DNA of 64,000 nucleotides from Cristatella mucedo (taxonomy: Eukaryota; Bryozoa; Phylactolaemata; Cristatellidae), in the NCBI GenBank assembly GCA_009760855.2, contig WPIO01000004.1, positions 876,501 to 940,500 on the forward strand. The letters are read 5' to 3'. A model generated the notes under the pieces. That model worked only from the letters and a program-made list of their open reading frames with translations, searched no databases and was not told the origin of the DNA. Shown in pieces: positions 21,723 to 33,903 of the stretch; within the stretch, counting starts at the first letter, position 1, and each line of letters begins with the position of its first letter. The position numbers and the translations under genes were made by a program.

Positions 21723-22282
21723 CTAGCTAATCTCATTCCACTGTAGCCGCCTGCTAGCAGATCGTACTTATCTTACACAATCCATGCGATTGAGATCTAA
21801 TAAATGTTAAGAAGAGTCTTATTCATGTGAACTTTGTTGTGTTTAAGTTCGCTTTTGCATCAAATTAGTTTGCTCCTACTGAAACTAAGAGTTGTCCCTA
21901 CAACCCTGAGCTAATACCCTGTCGTAATACAGACTCTTCTCTGGAGGAGAGTCGTTGGTGAGCCGTGATGGCACACTAGGTAAGGCGGTTGCTTTTACGA
22001 TCTCGTCCCCGAGGTTGTGGGTTCGATTGCAGCCGTGGGCCTTTCTTAATCGCCACTGCAAGCAGTGGTGATTGAGGTAAAGGCTCTTCTGTCGCTATAC
22101 AAAAATATTCTGTTTAATAAGCTAGGATTTATTTATTTATTTATTTAGTTGTCGTAATCGTCGTCGTCGTCGTCGTCACCGTCTCCTTGTTCCTTGCTCC
22201 TCAATTCTTGGTCTTCTGCATATGATAAAGAAGCAGTCACCACCAAAAGCAGAAGGAATGCAGCAGCTGAATACCGAGGCAT
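21723..22282 (-). pseudogene. Secreted acidic peptide gene, copy A (SINE-disrupted)
   Basis: Exon 1 frame 22,145-22,282, 45 codons: a signal peptide starting MPRYSAAAFLLLLVV with cleavage expected after 'SLSYA', then 'EDQELRSKEQGDG' and six consecutive Asp codons. A SINE (21,957-22,144) interrupts the Asp-coding repeat, so the frame ends within SINE-derived sequence. The GTAAGT donor seen in other copies has changed here (AGTCTG near 21,935). The second-exon region (ending at 21,796) stops after a few codons. Exon 1 itself remains open, so a truncated peptide is conceivable. Confidence 0.6.
21957..22144 (+). mobile_element. tRNA-derived SINE in unit A
   Basis: The head has a pol III A box (TGGCACACTAGG) and B box (GGGTTCGATT) at tRNA spacing. 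The body contains the phrase 'gccactgcaagcagtggtga' and 'ggctcttctgtcgctataca', and the tail is (ATTT)n. The same element is at 27,792, 48,867 and 55,467. In units A, B and F it occupies the same place in the Asp-coding repeat. Confidence 0.8.
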
Positions 22283-22364
22283 TATTGCGGTCAAAAGAAA
22301 ATGCTCTAGTGAATGCGTTCACTACAGAAAACCCTCAAATATATCTTTTTGTAAACGAGGGTAG

Positions 22365-23735
22365 CTAGCGCTTCACAAGCATTACTCAGAATCATTTATT
22401 GAGAAGGATCGGTTGCATCAGTCCGAATTCGCTGCTCCCAGAGCTGAACCACCCATGAGCGGCCGCTGGGACACGCCCTTTTACATCGACTACTTCAATG
22501 CATTGAAAAGGATTGACGAGTACTTTTAGGTTTGTGAAGCATTTCATGAAAAGAAATCATTCCATTCCCATTTATTTCCTTTATTTCTCAAAGCAGCATC
22601 TGCTGTGCTATTTGGAAAATTCGTCATATATTGGCTACAGTTTTTTCTCTCCCCATAGTTTTCTGTCCAGGCTAGCAAAGGCAAGTATTTTCAAAGCACC
22701 ACGGTTTGGTAATACAATCGTTTTAATGTCTTTAAGACAAGCAAATCAAATTTTAACCAGTAGCCACCTGCTGCTAACAGCTTATTTGTCTGCTACTTTG
22801 GCAGTGAACGAGACAAGTTAACTATTACACTTAGTTCCTTGTCATTGAAGCATTGTCGAGACAAACCTCTTGGCAAGCTGATTAGCATTCATTCGCACAT
22901 AGCGTTAGTCAGCTATGATTGCCGTAAGGAAACATGCGGTAGCTGCCCCTACATTTAGATCGAATCTTTATTCAACACCGAAACCCAGGAGACCTAGAGG
23001 CTTGTGAGCTGCCGGGCATCATCAGGAATGATATAAAAAAGATAATGATATTTGCTGATTCAACAGCGTTATATTTTAAACCTTAGAAGAGCGTTTAACA
23101 GCTATCACCACCGCTTGCAGTAGTACATCAAGAATCTCCCACTGCAGCTGACCCTACCACCGGTGCTGAATGATAATCTATTCTCGTTTCCTAACCCCAT
23201 CATGAACACCAGCCCAATCGTCGATCCCGATCAGGAAATATCTCGTCAGCTGGCTAAACAAGACTAATCTACTTAATCATATCCAAAAGTGTCGTCTACT
23301 TTTAAAAGCGCCTATGAGATAGGGGTGGCAAAGCAGACTCAAGCAGTACCCCTTGGCCATTAGGGATAGCCATGCATACCTGACTCAGACAATCGAGATA
23401 TCTATACGAACCTATTGCTTGCCCCTCATTATTTATTAAACATTTCAATCTTTTGGTCAATAATTCAGCCGTCAACTGAGTACTTCAATTTTCAGGAGCA
23501 GGTCAGGCAGGTTATTAACATTCTTGCATCAATAATGGCTCCCACTAGTTTAGAATTCCAGTCTCTATTTGATATGCTCCTGCTCGGTTATGCGAAGCTA
23601 CTGGGGCTGAATTATCTGCCAGCTAAATCCGTCGCCATGTGCCTCAAGCACAGCATCCGTTTAGATATGCTGAACAAAGTTAGATATCTTGTCCCTAACG
23701 TCCTTTACCCCTTAGTGTCTGCTTTTACGATATGA
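22365..23735 (+). pseudogene. Plus-strand conserved open segments of unit A (unrecognised gene)
   Basis: Separate stretches keep one frame across copies. (1) 22,365-22,529 reads 'HKHYSESFIEKDRLHQSEF' and then 'WDTPFYIDYFNALKRIDEYF'. (2) After an acceptor-like 'ctctccccatag' (22,660), a segment ends 'LKHCRDKPLGKLIS', then 'SYDCRKETCGSCP' (to about 22,950). (3) 'LPPVLNDNLFSFPNPIMNTS' follows a CAG (about 23,155). (4) 23,415-23,735 reads 'STEYFNFQEQVRQVINILAS', then 'LLGLNYLPAKSVAMCLKHSI'. Copy A has stops inside segment 2. I do not recognise the protein. The layout suggests exons separated by introns of about 100-150 bases, but splice joins are not certain. Confidence 0.4.
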
Positions 23736-24059
23736 AAGAGTTTATGAATAACGCAACAGTATCTAAGTCTTGTTGTGCTAAAATGAATTGGTTTACATAT
23801 TAGTGCTTTGTCTGCATTTAAGCACTATTAACTTACTGGTAAAATTCACCATCTAACAAAGATATGCCTGCTTTTTACATGAATAGTGGTCTTCACTCCG
23901 GCTGCCAACTTTACTCTTATTTTGTTGGCCTATCGCGTCTTTTTGTAATAGTTTTCCATCCTGTAGGCTCCCAAACCACAAAGACTTTGCAGGAAATGTC
24001 AAGTGCCTAGAAATAGTAAAGTTAAAGTATGTCGTAATGGTAGTCAGAGTGAGTTCAAG

Positions 24060-24800
24060 GCTTTGTGATAATACGACTAAAAGGGGCGGTTTTCAACAGA
24101 TTTGAGGTATACAGGACGTATTGGTAAACATTTAAATTCCAAAACGTGGCTGGTATGATATGTAGCCAGGTTAGGGGAGTAGATCTGATAGGTCGGCTGG
24201 AGCCAAAGAAGGCTGGGACCTAAAAGTGAGCGACAAAATCTTGACATCGATCCGCTGCTTGACTCGTAGCCAGTGCAGGTCGGCGAGAGGTTTTGTGATG
24301 CTGCAACTGCGACGCACACAAAATGCAAGCGCAGCTGCAGAGTTGTGCACCAACTGTAAGCGCCTGATTGCACACGCCGGTAGACCAGCGAGCAGTCAGC
24401 TACAGAAGTCGACTGAATGTCACAAATGCAACGACCAAGTTAGATGTTATATGCCTGTCTAAACAAGTCCTATTTAGTTTTAGCAATTTTATGTAGCAGC
24501 AAGTAGGCCGACTTGATTGTGGAGCACATTTGGTCGTCTAGAGAAAGTTCACTTTGGAAAATGACACCTACATTTCGTGCAGATTCAACAGGAGCTAGCT
24601 GGCAGAACCGATTGTATTGCAGCGTTATTGTTTCCAATTTCTGAGTCAAACTTGGTTTTCCCATTCCTTGTAAGACAATTTTATTATTATTTAGTTCATT
24701 GACATTTGCTACAATCCATATTCGGTTGTTATCAATGCATGCAGCAACAGAGCTGAGAGACTTTGACGGATTGCTCTATGGCTGGGAGGTATAACATTGA
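24060..24800 (-). mobile_element. LINE family 2 fragment within unit A
   Basis: Minus-strand post-RT region ('DLHWLRVKQRIDVKILSLTF', 24,171-24,353) and the preceding 'ESARNVGVIFQSELSLDDQ' block (24,470-24,664). The equivalent fragment occurs at the same unit position in B, D1-D3, F and G, so this insertion is older than the amplification. Confidence 0.75.
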
Positions 24801-25403
24801 TAATAAATAATAACACATTTGACGAATCGCCCTCAGAGACAGCAAATTGCTTGTCAATATCAAATCTGAAAGTCAATACGATGCTTGATGGGCTACTTTA
24901 ATGGTCGGCAAGAAGGGGTGACATGTGGAAAAAGCTTTGCTGACTACAAGCAAGCCAAGCGGCTACGTTGTCAACTAGCTGTAAGTGCCTGCTTGCCCAC
25001 GGTACTGCCGGCCACTCCCAATGTTACTTGACAAGCTTACTCAGCTTCATTGAATTTTAGCGACCCGTGAGTTCGATTCAAATAAAATTATTATTTTGTG
25101 CTATACTTTTATTTAGTTGCTTATCTGGCCAAGCCTACTTAAAAGTGTTGCTGTATTTGCCTTCAATTTGGGAATGACGATGGACTTTCACACAGTATGA
25201 AAACTCTGCCGTTACGCCAGTTATTTTGAAGGTAGAAATAGGTAAAAATGTACCCACAAGTTCACAAATTCATCACAAACAGTTGGCTTCATCGTTTTAA
25301 TTAATTGAGTCAAAAATAAATAGTCACTTAGATCTAGCTAATCTCATTCCACTGTAGCAGCCAGCTAGCGGATCGTACTTTCCTTACATAATCCATGCGA
25401 TTG

Positions 25404-27628
25404 TATGTAAGTCCGTCAGTAACTCCACAAAGTCATAAAGACCATGTGGGTGTTGCGCAGCAGGAGAGTTTTGTATAGCGCACTCACAGCCTAAGCGGCT
25501 TTCGGTACGCATTCGGTAGCCAACAGACTTCGTCTCACGCAACAAAGAGAAATTGGGAAGCATAGCAAAGTTAGGAGAGCAGTTGAGGTAGTGAGTAGCA
25601 TAGAAGTAGCAGCTCAGGACCGCTGAAAAAGATGTGCCATAGTCGGCAGTTGGAGAGTACATGTCGTTGCATAAGAATTGTGGAAGAAAGCTCCACAGTC
25701 TAGGACCTGCAGAGCTAAAGCTTCTGTCGCCACCTGTCTTTAAGCGGAGGAATGGGACAGCTAATTTATTGTTCACACAGGACCTGAAGGCGCGAACAGG
25801 CTGAAACTGATGCAGCAGCTCAGCTAGGTACGAAGGAGCCAAGCCGTGGCGGGCCTTGTGGGTCAGCGTAATAACTTTGCTCTGTATCCTTTGCTCTACC
25901 GGCAACCATCCTAGCTCTTTCAGCAAAGGAGACACGTGCTCAAACCGCTGGGACTTGAAGACCAGCCTTGCAGCCGTATTCATAGTCCGCTGTAGTGGCA
26001 TAATAGCTTTCTTTGGTAGCCCAGCCAAAAGGGAATTACAATAATCAAGCCGAGACAGAACTAAAGAGCTAGTTAAATTTTTTACAAGCCACTGTGGGAG
26101 ACAGCTTCTAATCTTGGATAGGGATCGGATGTGATGGCTAGCTGTAGAGGCAGTCTTCTGAATGAAGCTTTTGAAATTGAGGCACTTGTCGAACACGACA
26201 CCTAGATTACGAGCACGTGGTGAAGGTCGCATAATAGCATCACCTATTAGAACAGCAAAGCCTTTTAATCCAGCCACACGCTTAGGGTGTCCTATGAGAA
26301 GCAGTTCGGTTTTATCGTCATTTAATTTCAGGAAGTTTTTCGACATCCAGGATTGAATATCGGCAAGGCTAGCATTCAGTTTCTCAGTTGCTGAAGCAGA
26401 TTCCGACGGTTTAAATGACAAATACAACTGAGTATCGTCAGCACAGAAGTGATATCCTATTCCATGGACCTTCATCACTTTTCCCAGAGGTTGCGTATAA
26501 ATAGAGAACAGCAAGGGACCAAGTACAGATCCCTGAGGGACTCCACAGGTGACCATTCTCATGTCTGAGACCTGAGCCCCACACGACACGGATTGAACAC
26601 GATCAGACAAGTAGGCTTTAAACCACGCCAGTGCTTCGTCTGCCAGACCGATCGTTGTTCTCAATCGTTCAAGCAGAACTTCGTGATCAATGGTGTCGAA
26701 GGCAGCAGACAGATCTAGCAGAGCTAGAACAGTGACGTTCCCGTCGTCGTTGCCACGTAGAATGTCATTGTTAACACGGAGGAGAGCAGTTTCAGTAGAG
26801 TGCTGCCTCTTGAAACCTGATTGAAAAGTTTCTGACATTCCATCATTTTTAATATGTTCAACTAGCTGCTTAGCAAAAATTTTTTCAAGAATCTTTGATA
26901 AGAGCGGAATAAGGGAAACTGGCCGATAGTTTGCTAGGACGTCTGTGTCTAATCCAGGCTTTTTAAGAATAGGTCTAACGATTGCCGATTTGAAGGAATT
27001 GGGGACGACCCCTTTTCTCAAAGAAGCATTAAAAATCTTGGTTATGGCCGGGCTAAGTTGGTCTGCAAGTGAAGACCACAGAGATGAAGGTATAGGGTCT
27101 TCAGGAGACGAGCTCTTTTTGCTAGACCTTATTAAGGCAGCCATATCACAGGCAGAAACATCAGAGAACCTTTTAAGAAAGGTCACAGGTTGAGGAACGG
27201 CGATTGCTTTGGTCGGAGTGGGCTTAATGGAGGCACGAATGTGCACAATTTTTTCAGTAAAGAAGGCTGAAAACTTTTTCGGCTGAGCCCTTAATATCTG
27301 GGGAGTCAGACCTGACAGCATTGGCCAGTAAATGGTTTACTGTCTTATAAATCTGTTTAGTGTCCGAATGGCAGAAATTAAGTTTTCTAATGAAAAAAAA
27401 GTCCCGGCTTTTTTAAGCTTTTGGGTGTAAACTCGAAGTCTTTAAAATTGACTAGGCCTGCCTCAGACCCCGATTTCTTGAAAAGACGTCCCAGCCTGCG
27501 GTTAACACGGCGCATCTTAAGTTTTTTTGCAAATTGAAAGCAATCTCGACGACTTTGAACACGGATAGAGCGAACGGGAGCATGCTTGTCAAGAGCACTC
27601 CTGAGTGTCATGTTCATCGCATCAGTGA
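25404..27628 (-). mobile_element. LINE family 1 insertion in unit B, 645-codon RT frame
   Basis: Longest open frame in the window (25,384-27,321). Residue landmarks: RT0/1 'SPEDPIPSSLW' (72-82) and 'FKSAIVRPILKKPG' (110-123), RT2 'NYRPVSLIPLLSKILEK' (131-147), 'SGFKRQHSTETALL' (168-181), catalytic 'LLDLSAAFDTID' (201-212), 'CGVPQGSVLGPLLF' (259-272), 'HFCADDTQLY' (291-300), then the CR1/L2-type C-terminal region. Endonuclease is missing, so the copy is 5' truncated and cannot move itself. It splits the second-exon region of peptide gene B: unit sequence stops at 'gcgattg' (25,403) and resumes at 'gagatctaataaat' (27,629). The YADD box again carries Cys for Tyr. Confidence 0.9.
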
Positions 27629-27791
27629 GATCTAATAAATTTTAAGAAGAGTCTTATTAACGTGAACTTTTTTGCGTGTAAGTTCGCTTTTGCATAAAAT
27701 TAGTTTGCTCCGACTGAAAATAAGAGTTGTCCATACAACCCTGAGCTAATATCCTGTCGTACTACTTACTCTTCTCAGGGGGAGAGTCGCT

Positions 27792-27982
27792 GTTGAGCCG
27801 TGATGGCACACTAGATAAGGTGGTTGGATTTACGATCTCGGCCCGAGGTTGTGGATTCGATTACTGCGGTGGGTGATTCTATATCGCCACTGCAAGCGGT
27901 GGTGATAGCCGTAAAAGCTCTTCTGTCGCTATACAAAAAGAGGCTGTTTAATCAGCTGGGATTTCTTTATTTATTTAATTAG
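27792..27982 (+). mobile_element. tRNA-derived SINE in unit B
   Basis: Same family and same insertion place as the SINE at 21,957, with the A box TGGCACACTAGA, a diverged B box and an (ATTT)n tail. Adjacent unit sequence 'ggggagagtcgctg' on its left is the far side of the Asp-coding repeat. Confidence 0.75.
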
Positions 27983-27984
27983 TT

Positions 27985-28119
27985 GTTGATGACGTAGTTG
28001 TCGTCGTCATCGTCGCCGTCTCCCTCTTCCTTGCTCCTCAATTCTTGGTCATCTGCGTGCGAGAGAGCAGCAGTCACCACCAAAAGCAGAAGGAATGCAG
28101 CAGCTGTTTACCGAGGCAT
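27985..28119 (-). pseudogene. Secreted acidic peptide gene, copy B (stop at codon 4)
   Basis: Exon 1 homologue starting at the ATG complement 28,117-28,119. Codon 4 is TAA where copies G and H have TAT (Tyr), after which the signal-peptide codons continue in frame ('AAAFLLLLVVTAALSHA'). A SINE follows in the acidic part. GTAAGT is retained beyond the SINE (near 27,765). The second-exon region lies at 25,334-25,403, cut off by the LINE insertion; its frame (basic, ending 'SWLLQWNEIS') is still open as in G and H. Confidence 0.6.
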
Positions 28120-28204
28120 TATTTCGGTCAAAAGACAATGCTCTAGTGAATGCGTTCACTATAGGAAACCCTCGACTAAATATGTCTTTGTTTACGCATA
28201 TAGC

Positions 28205-29510
28205 TAGCGTTACACAAGCATCACTCTGCATCATTTGTTGAGAAGGATTGGTTGCATCAGTCCGAATTCACGTCTCACAGAGCTGAACCACCCATGAGCC
28301 ATCACTGGGACACGCCCTTTTACATCGACTACTTAAATTCATTGAAAAGAATTGCCGAGTACTTTTAGGTTTATAAAGCTTTTCGAAAAAAATCATTCCA
28401 TATCCATTTATTTCTTGAGCAGTATCTGCTGCTCTATATGGCAAAGGCTTCATGTACTGGCTACGGTTTTTTCAATCTCCTATAGTTTTCTGTCCAGGCG
28501 AGCCACATCAAGTATTTTTAAAGCAACAAGGTTAGATGCAGCTATTGTTTGCATGTCCATGAGATAGGCAAACTACATTTCAACCAGTATTCATCTGCTG
28601 CTTACAGCCTATGTGTCTAATACATTGGCGGTGAACCAGACGAATTAACCATGACACCAGATTCTCCGTTTTTTAAGCATCGTCATGACATCACACTGGG
28701 CTACCGGATTCGCAATAATTCTCGCCTGACTTTAGCCACCTACGACCACTATAAAGAAACTTGCAGTACATGCCCCCAAAGTTAAGACAAGTTTTTCCTC
28801 GACACCAAAACCCTTGACCTAGTTACTTGTGAATGACCGGAAATCATCAAGAATAGAATAACAAATAAAAAGATATATTCGTATTCAAAAGCGTTATAAT
28901 TAAAGCCGTAGAAAAGCATTTAACTGCTATCACCACCGCTTGCAGTTAAAAATCAAGGATCTCCAACTGCCAGTTACCCTACCACCTGAGCTGTATGACT
29001 ATATATTCTCGTTTTCTAACCTCATCATGAACACCAGCGCAAGCTTCGATCCCAATTAGGAACAGTCTCTTCAGCTGGCTCTACAAGACTAATCTACTTA
29101 ATTCTATCCCAAAGTGTCGTCTATGTGGAAAAGCGCCTATGGGATGTGACAAAACAGACTCAAGCAGTACCACCTTGGCAATTAGGGATAGCCATACATA
29201 CTTGACTCAGATCATCAAGATATCTATACGAACCTATTGCTTGCCCCTCATTATTTATTAAACATTTCAATCTTTTGGTCGATAATTCAGCAGTCAACTG
29301 AGTACTTCAATTTTCAGGAGGCGGTCAGGCTGGTTATTACCATTCTTGCATCAATAATTGCTCTCACTAGTTTATAATCCCAGTCTCTATTTGAAATGCT
29401 CCTGTTCGGTTATGCGAAGCTACTGGGGCTGAATTATCTGCCAGCTAAATCCGTTGCCATGTGCTACAATCACAGCATCCGTTTCAATAGGTTGAGACAA
29501 AGTTAGATAT
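28205..29510 (+). pseudogene. Plus-strand conserved segments of unit B
   Basis: Same segment order as in unit A: 'WDTPFYIDYLNSLKRIAEYF' (about 28,300-28,369), an acceptor-like site and a Cys-containing segment with 'TLGYRIRNNSRLTLATYDHY' (about 28,690-28,765), 'TLPPELYDYIFSF' in shifted form (about 28,975), and 'YFNFQEAVRLVITILAS' (about 29,303). It contains stops in the second and last segments, so this copy is likely dead. Confidence 0.35.
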
Positions 29511-29879
29511 CATGTCTCTAACGACCCCTAACCCGTAAGTTTCTGCTTTTACGATATGAAAGAATTTCTGAATATTGCAACATTATCTAAGTAATGCTAT
29601 GTTAAAATGAAAAGGTTTGCATATTAGTGCAGCTGTGATCTGCATTTAGGCACTAGTAACTTACTGGTAAAATTCAGCATCCAACAACGACATGCCTGCC
29701 CCTCACAAGTATAGTGGTCTTCACATCGGCTGCCAACTTTACTCTTATTTTGTGGGCGTTTCGCGTCTTTTTTTAACAGTTGTCAATCTGTAGGCTCACA
29801 AACCACAAAGACTTTGCAGGACATGTAAAGTGCCTAGAAAGATTGAAGTCAGAGTATGTCGTAATGATAGTCGGAGTGA

Positions 29880-30500
29880 GTTCCAGGCTTTGTGGTAATG
29901 CGAAATAAACCCGCAGTCTTTAAAGGTTTTGAGGTTCGCTCGAGGTATAGGTAAACAAATAATTCCTAAAGGTGGCTGGTTCGTTCCGTAGCCAAGTTAA
30001 GGGAGTAGATCTGATAGGTCGGCTGGAGCCAAATAAGGAAGGGACCCAAAAGTGAGCGACAAAACCTTGACAGTGATCCGTTGCTTGACTGGTAGCCGTG
30101 CAGGTCGGCGAGAAGTATTGTGATCTGGCAACTGCGACACTCACTACAGGCGAGCACAGCTGCAGAGTTGTGCGCCGACTGTAAGCACCTGATTGCACAC
30201 GCCGGTAGACCCATAAGCAGTCAGCTACAGAAGTGTACATGTTGTCAAAAATGCAATCACAAACTTAGATGTTGTATGCCTGTCTAAACAAGTCCTATGT
30301 ATTTTTAGCATAGCTATGTAGGAGAACGTAGGCTGACTTGATTGTGGAGCTGATTCGGTCGTCTAACGTAAGTTCACTTTGGAAAATGACACCTAGATTA
30401 CGTGCAGATTCAACAGGAGCTAGCTGGCAGAACTGACTGCGTTACAGCTTTAGTGTTTCAAATTTCTGACTCAGACTTGGTTTTCCCATTGCTAGTAATG
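29880..30500 (-). mobile_element. LINE family 2 fragment within unit B
   Basis: Counterpart of the fragment at 24,060 (frames 29,920-30,240 and 29,966-30,214, 'GLPACAIRCLQSAHNSAAVL'). It is shared by the units at the same place. Confidence 0.7.
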
Positions 30501-30524
30501 CACTGTAATAATAATAATAATAAT

Positions 30525-31610
30525 AATATTGCACTTGATAAAGCGCCCTCAGAGAACTTAATCTCTTCCTAGGCGCTTTACATTTGCTGCAAAGTGATAC
30601 GCAATAGAATAGTAAGTAAAATCATGCTTGAAAAACAAACAAAATGAATAACATGGTTAGGGGTTACATGCACTGGGTCATCATGCAAATGTGGTTAGTG
30701 GCAGCATGAACAGTGTCAGCACGCATAAGCACATCGAGGACGAATCACAAGGACCCACTAAATGCTGTCCTAAATAGGTATGTTTTTAAGTTTCTTTTAA
30801 ATGTGGTCAGGTCAGGGGATGTTCTGATGCAGGTCGGGAGGGAGTTCCAGGCTGTGGGAGCATACGAGCTAAATGCACGGTCTCCAAAGGATTTAAGGTT
30901 TGTACGAGGTATTTCTAGACTGTTGGATTCCGAAAAGCGAGTGGTACGATGCTTTGCCTGATGGGGTAGTATATCTGAAAGATAGGCTGGAGCCATAGAA
31001 TGAAGAGACCTAAAAGTGAGCGACAAAACCTTGAAGTCAATCCGTTGCTTGACTGGTAACCAGTGCAGGTCGGCGAGAAGTGGAGTAATGTGGCAACTGC
31101 GACGCTCACGACAGACAAGCCTAGCTGCAGAGTTTTGCACCAGCTGCAATCGCCTGATCGCACATGCTGGTAGGCCAGTAAGCAGTGAGTTGCAGAAGTC
31201 GAGACGAGATGTCACGAATGCATGGACCAACTTGGACTTGGTATCCTTATCTAAACAAGCCCTAATTTTAGCAATGTTATGAAGCTGAAAATAGGCTGAT
31301 TTGACTGTGGAGCTGATGTGGTCGTCTAACGAGAGGTCGCTTTGGAATATGACACCTATATTTCGACTGTCATCATCAATTAGTTCGTAGACATTTGCTA
31401 CAATCCATATGCGGATGTCATCAATACACGCAGCAACAGAGCTGAGAGAGACTTTGACGGACTGTTCTATGGCTGAGAGGTATAATAATGACAGTAAATA
31501 ATAACACACTTGATATAGCGTCCTCAGAGACCTGAATCTGGTAGTCAATATCAAATCTGCAAGTCGATACGCTGCTTGATAGGCTACTTTGCTAGTGCTG
31601 GTGGGCAAGG
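30525..31610 (-). mobile_element. LINE family 2 copy, 287-codon frame, (TAA)n tail
   Basis: The frame 30,745-31,608 carries the end of RT ('NIGVIFQSDLSLDDHISSTV'), 'TSRLDFCNSLLTGLPACAIR', 'ADLHWLPVKQRIDFKVLSLT' and the terminal 'SFGDRAFSSYAPTAWNSLP'. It is followed by the 3' UTR with the TAAAGCGCC / GGCGCTTTA stem (30,539-30,577) and (AAT)n at 30,508-30,530. It is the best preserved 3' half of this family here. The catalytic palm is missing. Confidence 0.85.
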
Positions 31611-32096
31611 AGTGGTGACATCATGTGGATAAAATTTCACTGACTACAAGCAAGCCGAGCCGCCGAGTTCTGAACCAACTGTAAGGGCCTGCTATCCCAA
31701 GGTACCGCCAGACACTTCCAATGGTACTTGACAGCATTACGCAGGTTCGTTGAATTTTAGCACCCCGTGAGTTCGATTTAAATGAAATTTTCATTTTGTG
31801 TTATAATTTTACCTATCGGTTGAAATGGCCACGCCTACCTCAAAGTGTGGCTGGTTTTGCCTTTTAATATGTTAATGAGGATGAACTTTCACACAGTATG
31901 AAAACTCTGCCGTTACACCAGTTATTTTAAAGGTAGAAATAGGTAGTAACGTACCCACACTATAACAAATTCGTCACCAACCGGTGGCTTCATCATTTGA
32001 AATGATTGAGCGGAAAGTAAATAGTGTCTTCGATCTAAATAATTTCATTCCACTGAAGGAGCCAGCTAGCAGATCGCACTTTTTCTACATGGTCAT

Positions 32097-32473
32097 AATA
32101 ATAATAATAATAATAATTCACTTTATAAAGCGCCCTTCGAAAACTTAATCTCTCTCAGGGCGCTTTACATTTGCTGTAAAGTGAAATGCAATTGAATGGT
32201 AAGCAAAATCATGCTTGAAAAACAAACTAAACGAATTATATGATAAGGGGTGACATGCACAGGGTCAGCATGCAAATGTTGTTAGTGGCAGCATGCACAG
32301 TGTCAGCACGCATAAGCACATGAAGGACGAATCACAGGGACCCACTAAATGCTGTCCTAAATAGGTGTGTTTTTAGGTTCCTTTTAAATGTGGTCAGGTC
32401 AGGGGATGTTCTGACGCAGGTTGGAAGGGAGTTCCAGGCTTTGGGAGCATATGAACTAAATGCACGGTCTCCA
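32097..32473 (-). mobile_element. LINE family 2 3'-end insertion in unit C
   Basis: A 377-bp 5'-truncated insertion: (AAT)n at 32,097-32,115, the 3' stem-loop, and the end of the ORF up to 'gcacggtctcc'. It splits the second-exon region of peptide gene C: unit sequence breaks at 'ctacatggtcat' and resumes 'atcatgcgattgag'. Confidence 0.8.
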
Positions 32474-32639
32474 TCATGCGATTGAGATTTGATAAATGTT
32501 AAGAAGATTCCTATTAACGTGAACTTTGTTGCGTGTAACTTTGCTTTTGCACAAAATGAGTTCGCTCGTACTCAATTCCTACGAGTTGTCGCTGCAACCC
32601 TGAGCTAGTATCCTATCGTACTACTTACTCATCTCAGGA

Positions 32640-32771
32640 GGAGAGTCGTCGTCGTCGTCGTCGTCGTCGCCGTCCCTCTTCCGTGCTCCTCAATTCTTGG
32701 TCATCTGCGTGCGAGAGAGCAGCAGTCACCACCAAAAGCAGAAGGAATGCAGCAGCTGTTTACCGAGGCAT
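32640..32771 (-). pseudogene. Secreted acidic peptide gene, copy C (stop and frameshift)
   Basis: ATG complement at 32,769-32,771, TAA at codon 4 as in copy B, and an additional shift after 'LRS' that puts the GAC repeat into an Arg-reading frame. No SINE is present here, unlike A, B and F. The second exon is split by a LINE 3' end. Confidence 0.6.
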
Positions 32772-33672
32772 TATTTCGGTCAAAAGACAATGCTCTAGTG
32801 AATGCGTTCACTACAGGAAACCCTCGACTAAATATGTCTTTGTTTACGCATATAGCTAGCGTTACACAAGCATCACTCTGCATCATTTGTTGAGAAGGAT
32901 TGGTTGCATCAGTCCGAATTCACGTCTCACAGAGCTGAACCACCCATGAGCCATCACTGGGACACGCCCTTTTACATCGACTACTTAAATTCATTGAAAA
33001 GAATTGCCGAGTACTTTTAGGTTTATAAAGCTTTTCGAAAAAAATCATTCCATATCCATTTATTTCTTGAGCAGTATCTGCTGCTCTATATGGCAAAGGC
33101 GTCATTTATTGGCTACAGTTTTTTCAATCTCCTATAGTTTGCTGTCCAGGCGAGCCACATCAAGTATTTTCAAAGGAACAAGGTTAGATGCTGTTATTGT
33201 TTACATGTCTATGAGATAGGCAAACTAAATTTTAACCAGTATTCATCTGCTGCTTACAGCCTATTTGTCTAATACATTGGCGGTGAACCAGACGAATAAA
33301 CCATGAGACCTGATTCCCCGTCTTTCAAGCATCGTCATGACATAACACTGGGCTACCGGATTCACAATAATTCTCGCCTGACTTTAGCCACTTACGACCA
33401 CTGTAAAGAAACTTGCAGTACATGCCCTTAAAAATAAGGCAAAAGTTTCCTCAACACCAAAACACTCTACCTAGTTACTTGTGAATGACCGGAAATCATT
33501 ACGAATAACAAATAAAAAATTAAAAAGACATTTCCTTATTTAAAAGCGTTATAATTAAAGCCGTAGAAAAGCATTTAACTGCTATCACCACCGCTTTCAG
33601 TTGGAAACCAAGGATCTCCAACTGCCAGTTACTCTACCGCCTGAGCTGTATGACTATATATTCTCGTTTTAT

Positions 33673-33903
33673 AATTCTAATAATAATAATTCACTTGATA
33701 AAGCGCCCTCAGAGAACTTAATCTCTCTCTAGGCGCTTTACATTTGCTGTAAAGTGAAATGCACTTGAAAGGTAAGTAAAATCATGCTTGAAAACAAACG
33801 AAATGAATAATATGGTTAGGGGTGACATGCACAGGGTCAGCATGCAAATGTGGTTAGTGGCAGCATGCACAGTGTCAGCACGCATAAGCACATGAAGTGA
33901 TCA
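33673..33903 (-). mobile_element. LINE family 2 3'-end insertion at the C/D1 junction
   Basis: A short 5'-truncated insertion with a (TAA)n tail (33,675-33,690) and the TAAAGCGCC / GGCGCTTTA stem. It interrupts the unit between 'ttctcgtttt' and 'aaacaccagccc'. It is absent from the same site in D2 and D3. Confidence 0.8.

Noticed and set aside
21957-22060. Functional tRNA genes at the A/B-box sites (21,960, 27,795, 48,870, 49,050, 55,470)
   Set aside because: The cloverleaf does not close well, and each is followed by the same body and (ATTT)n tail, as expected for a SINE.
25856-26044. Plus-strand frames inside the LINE RT genes (also at 17,185 and 26,162)
   Set aside because: They are antisense shadows of the minus-strand reverse transcriptase frames.
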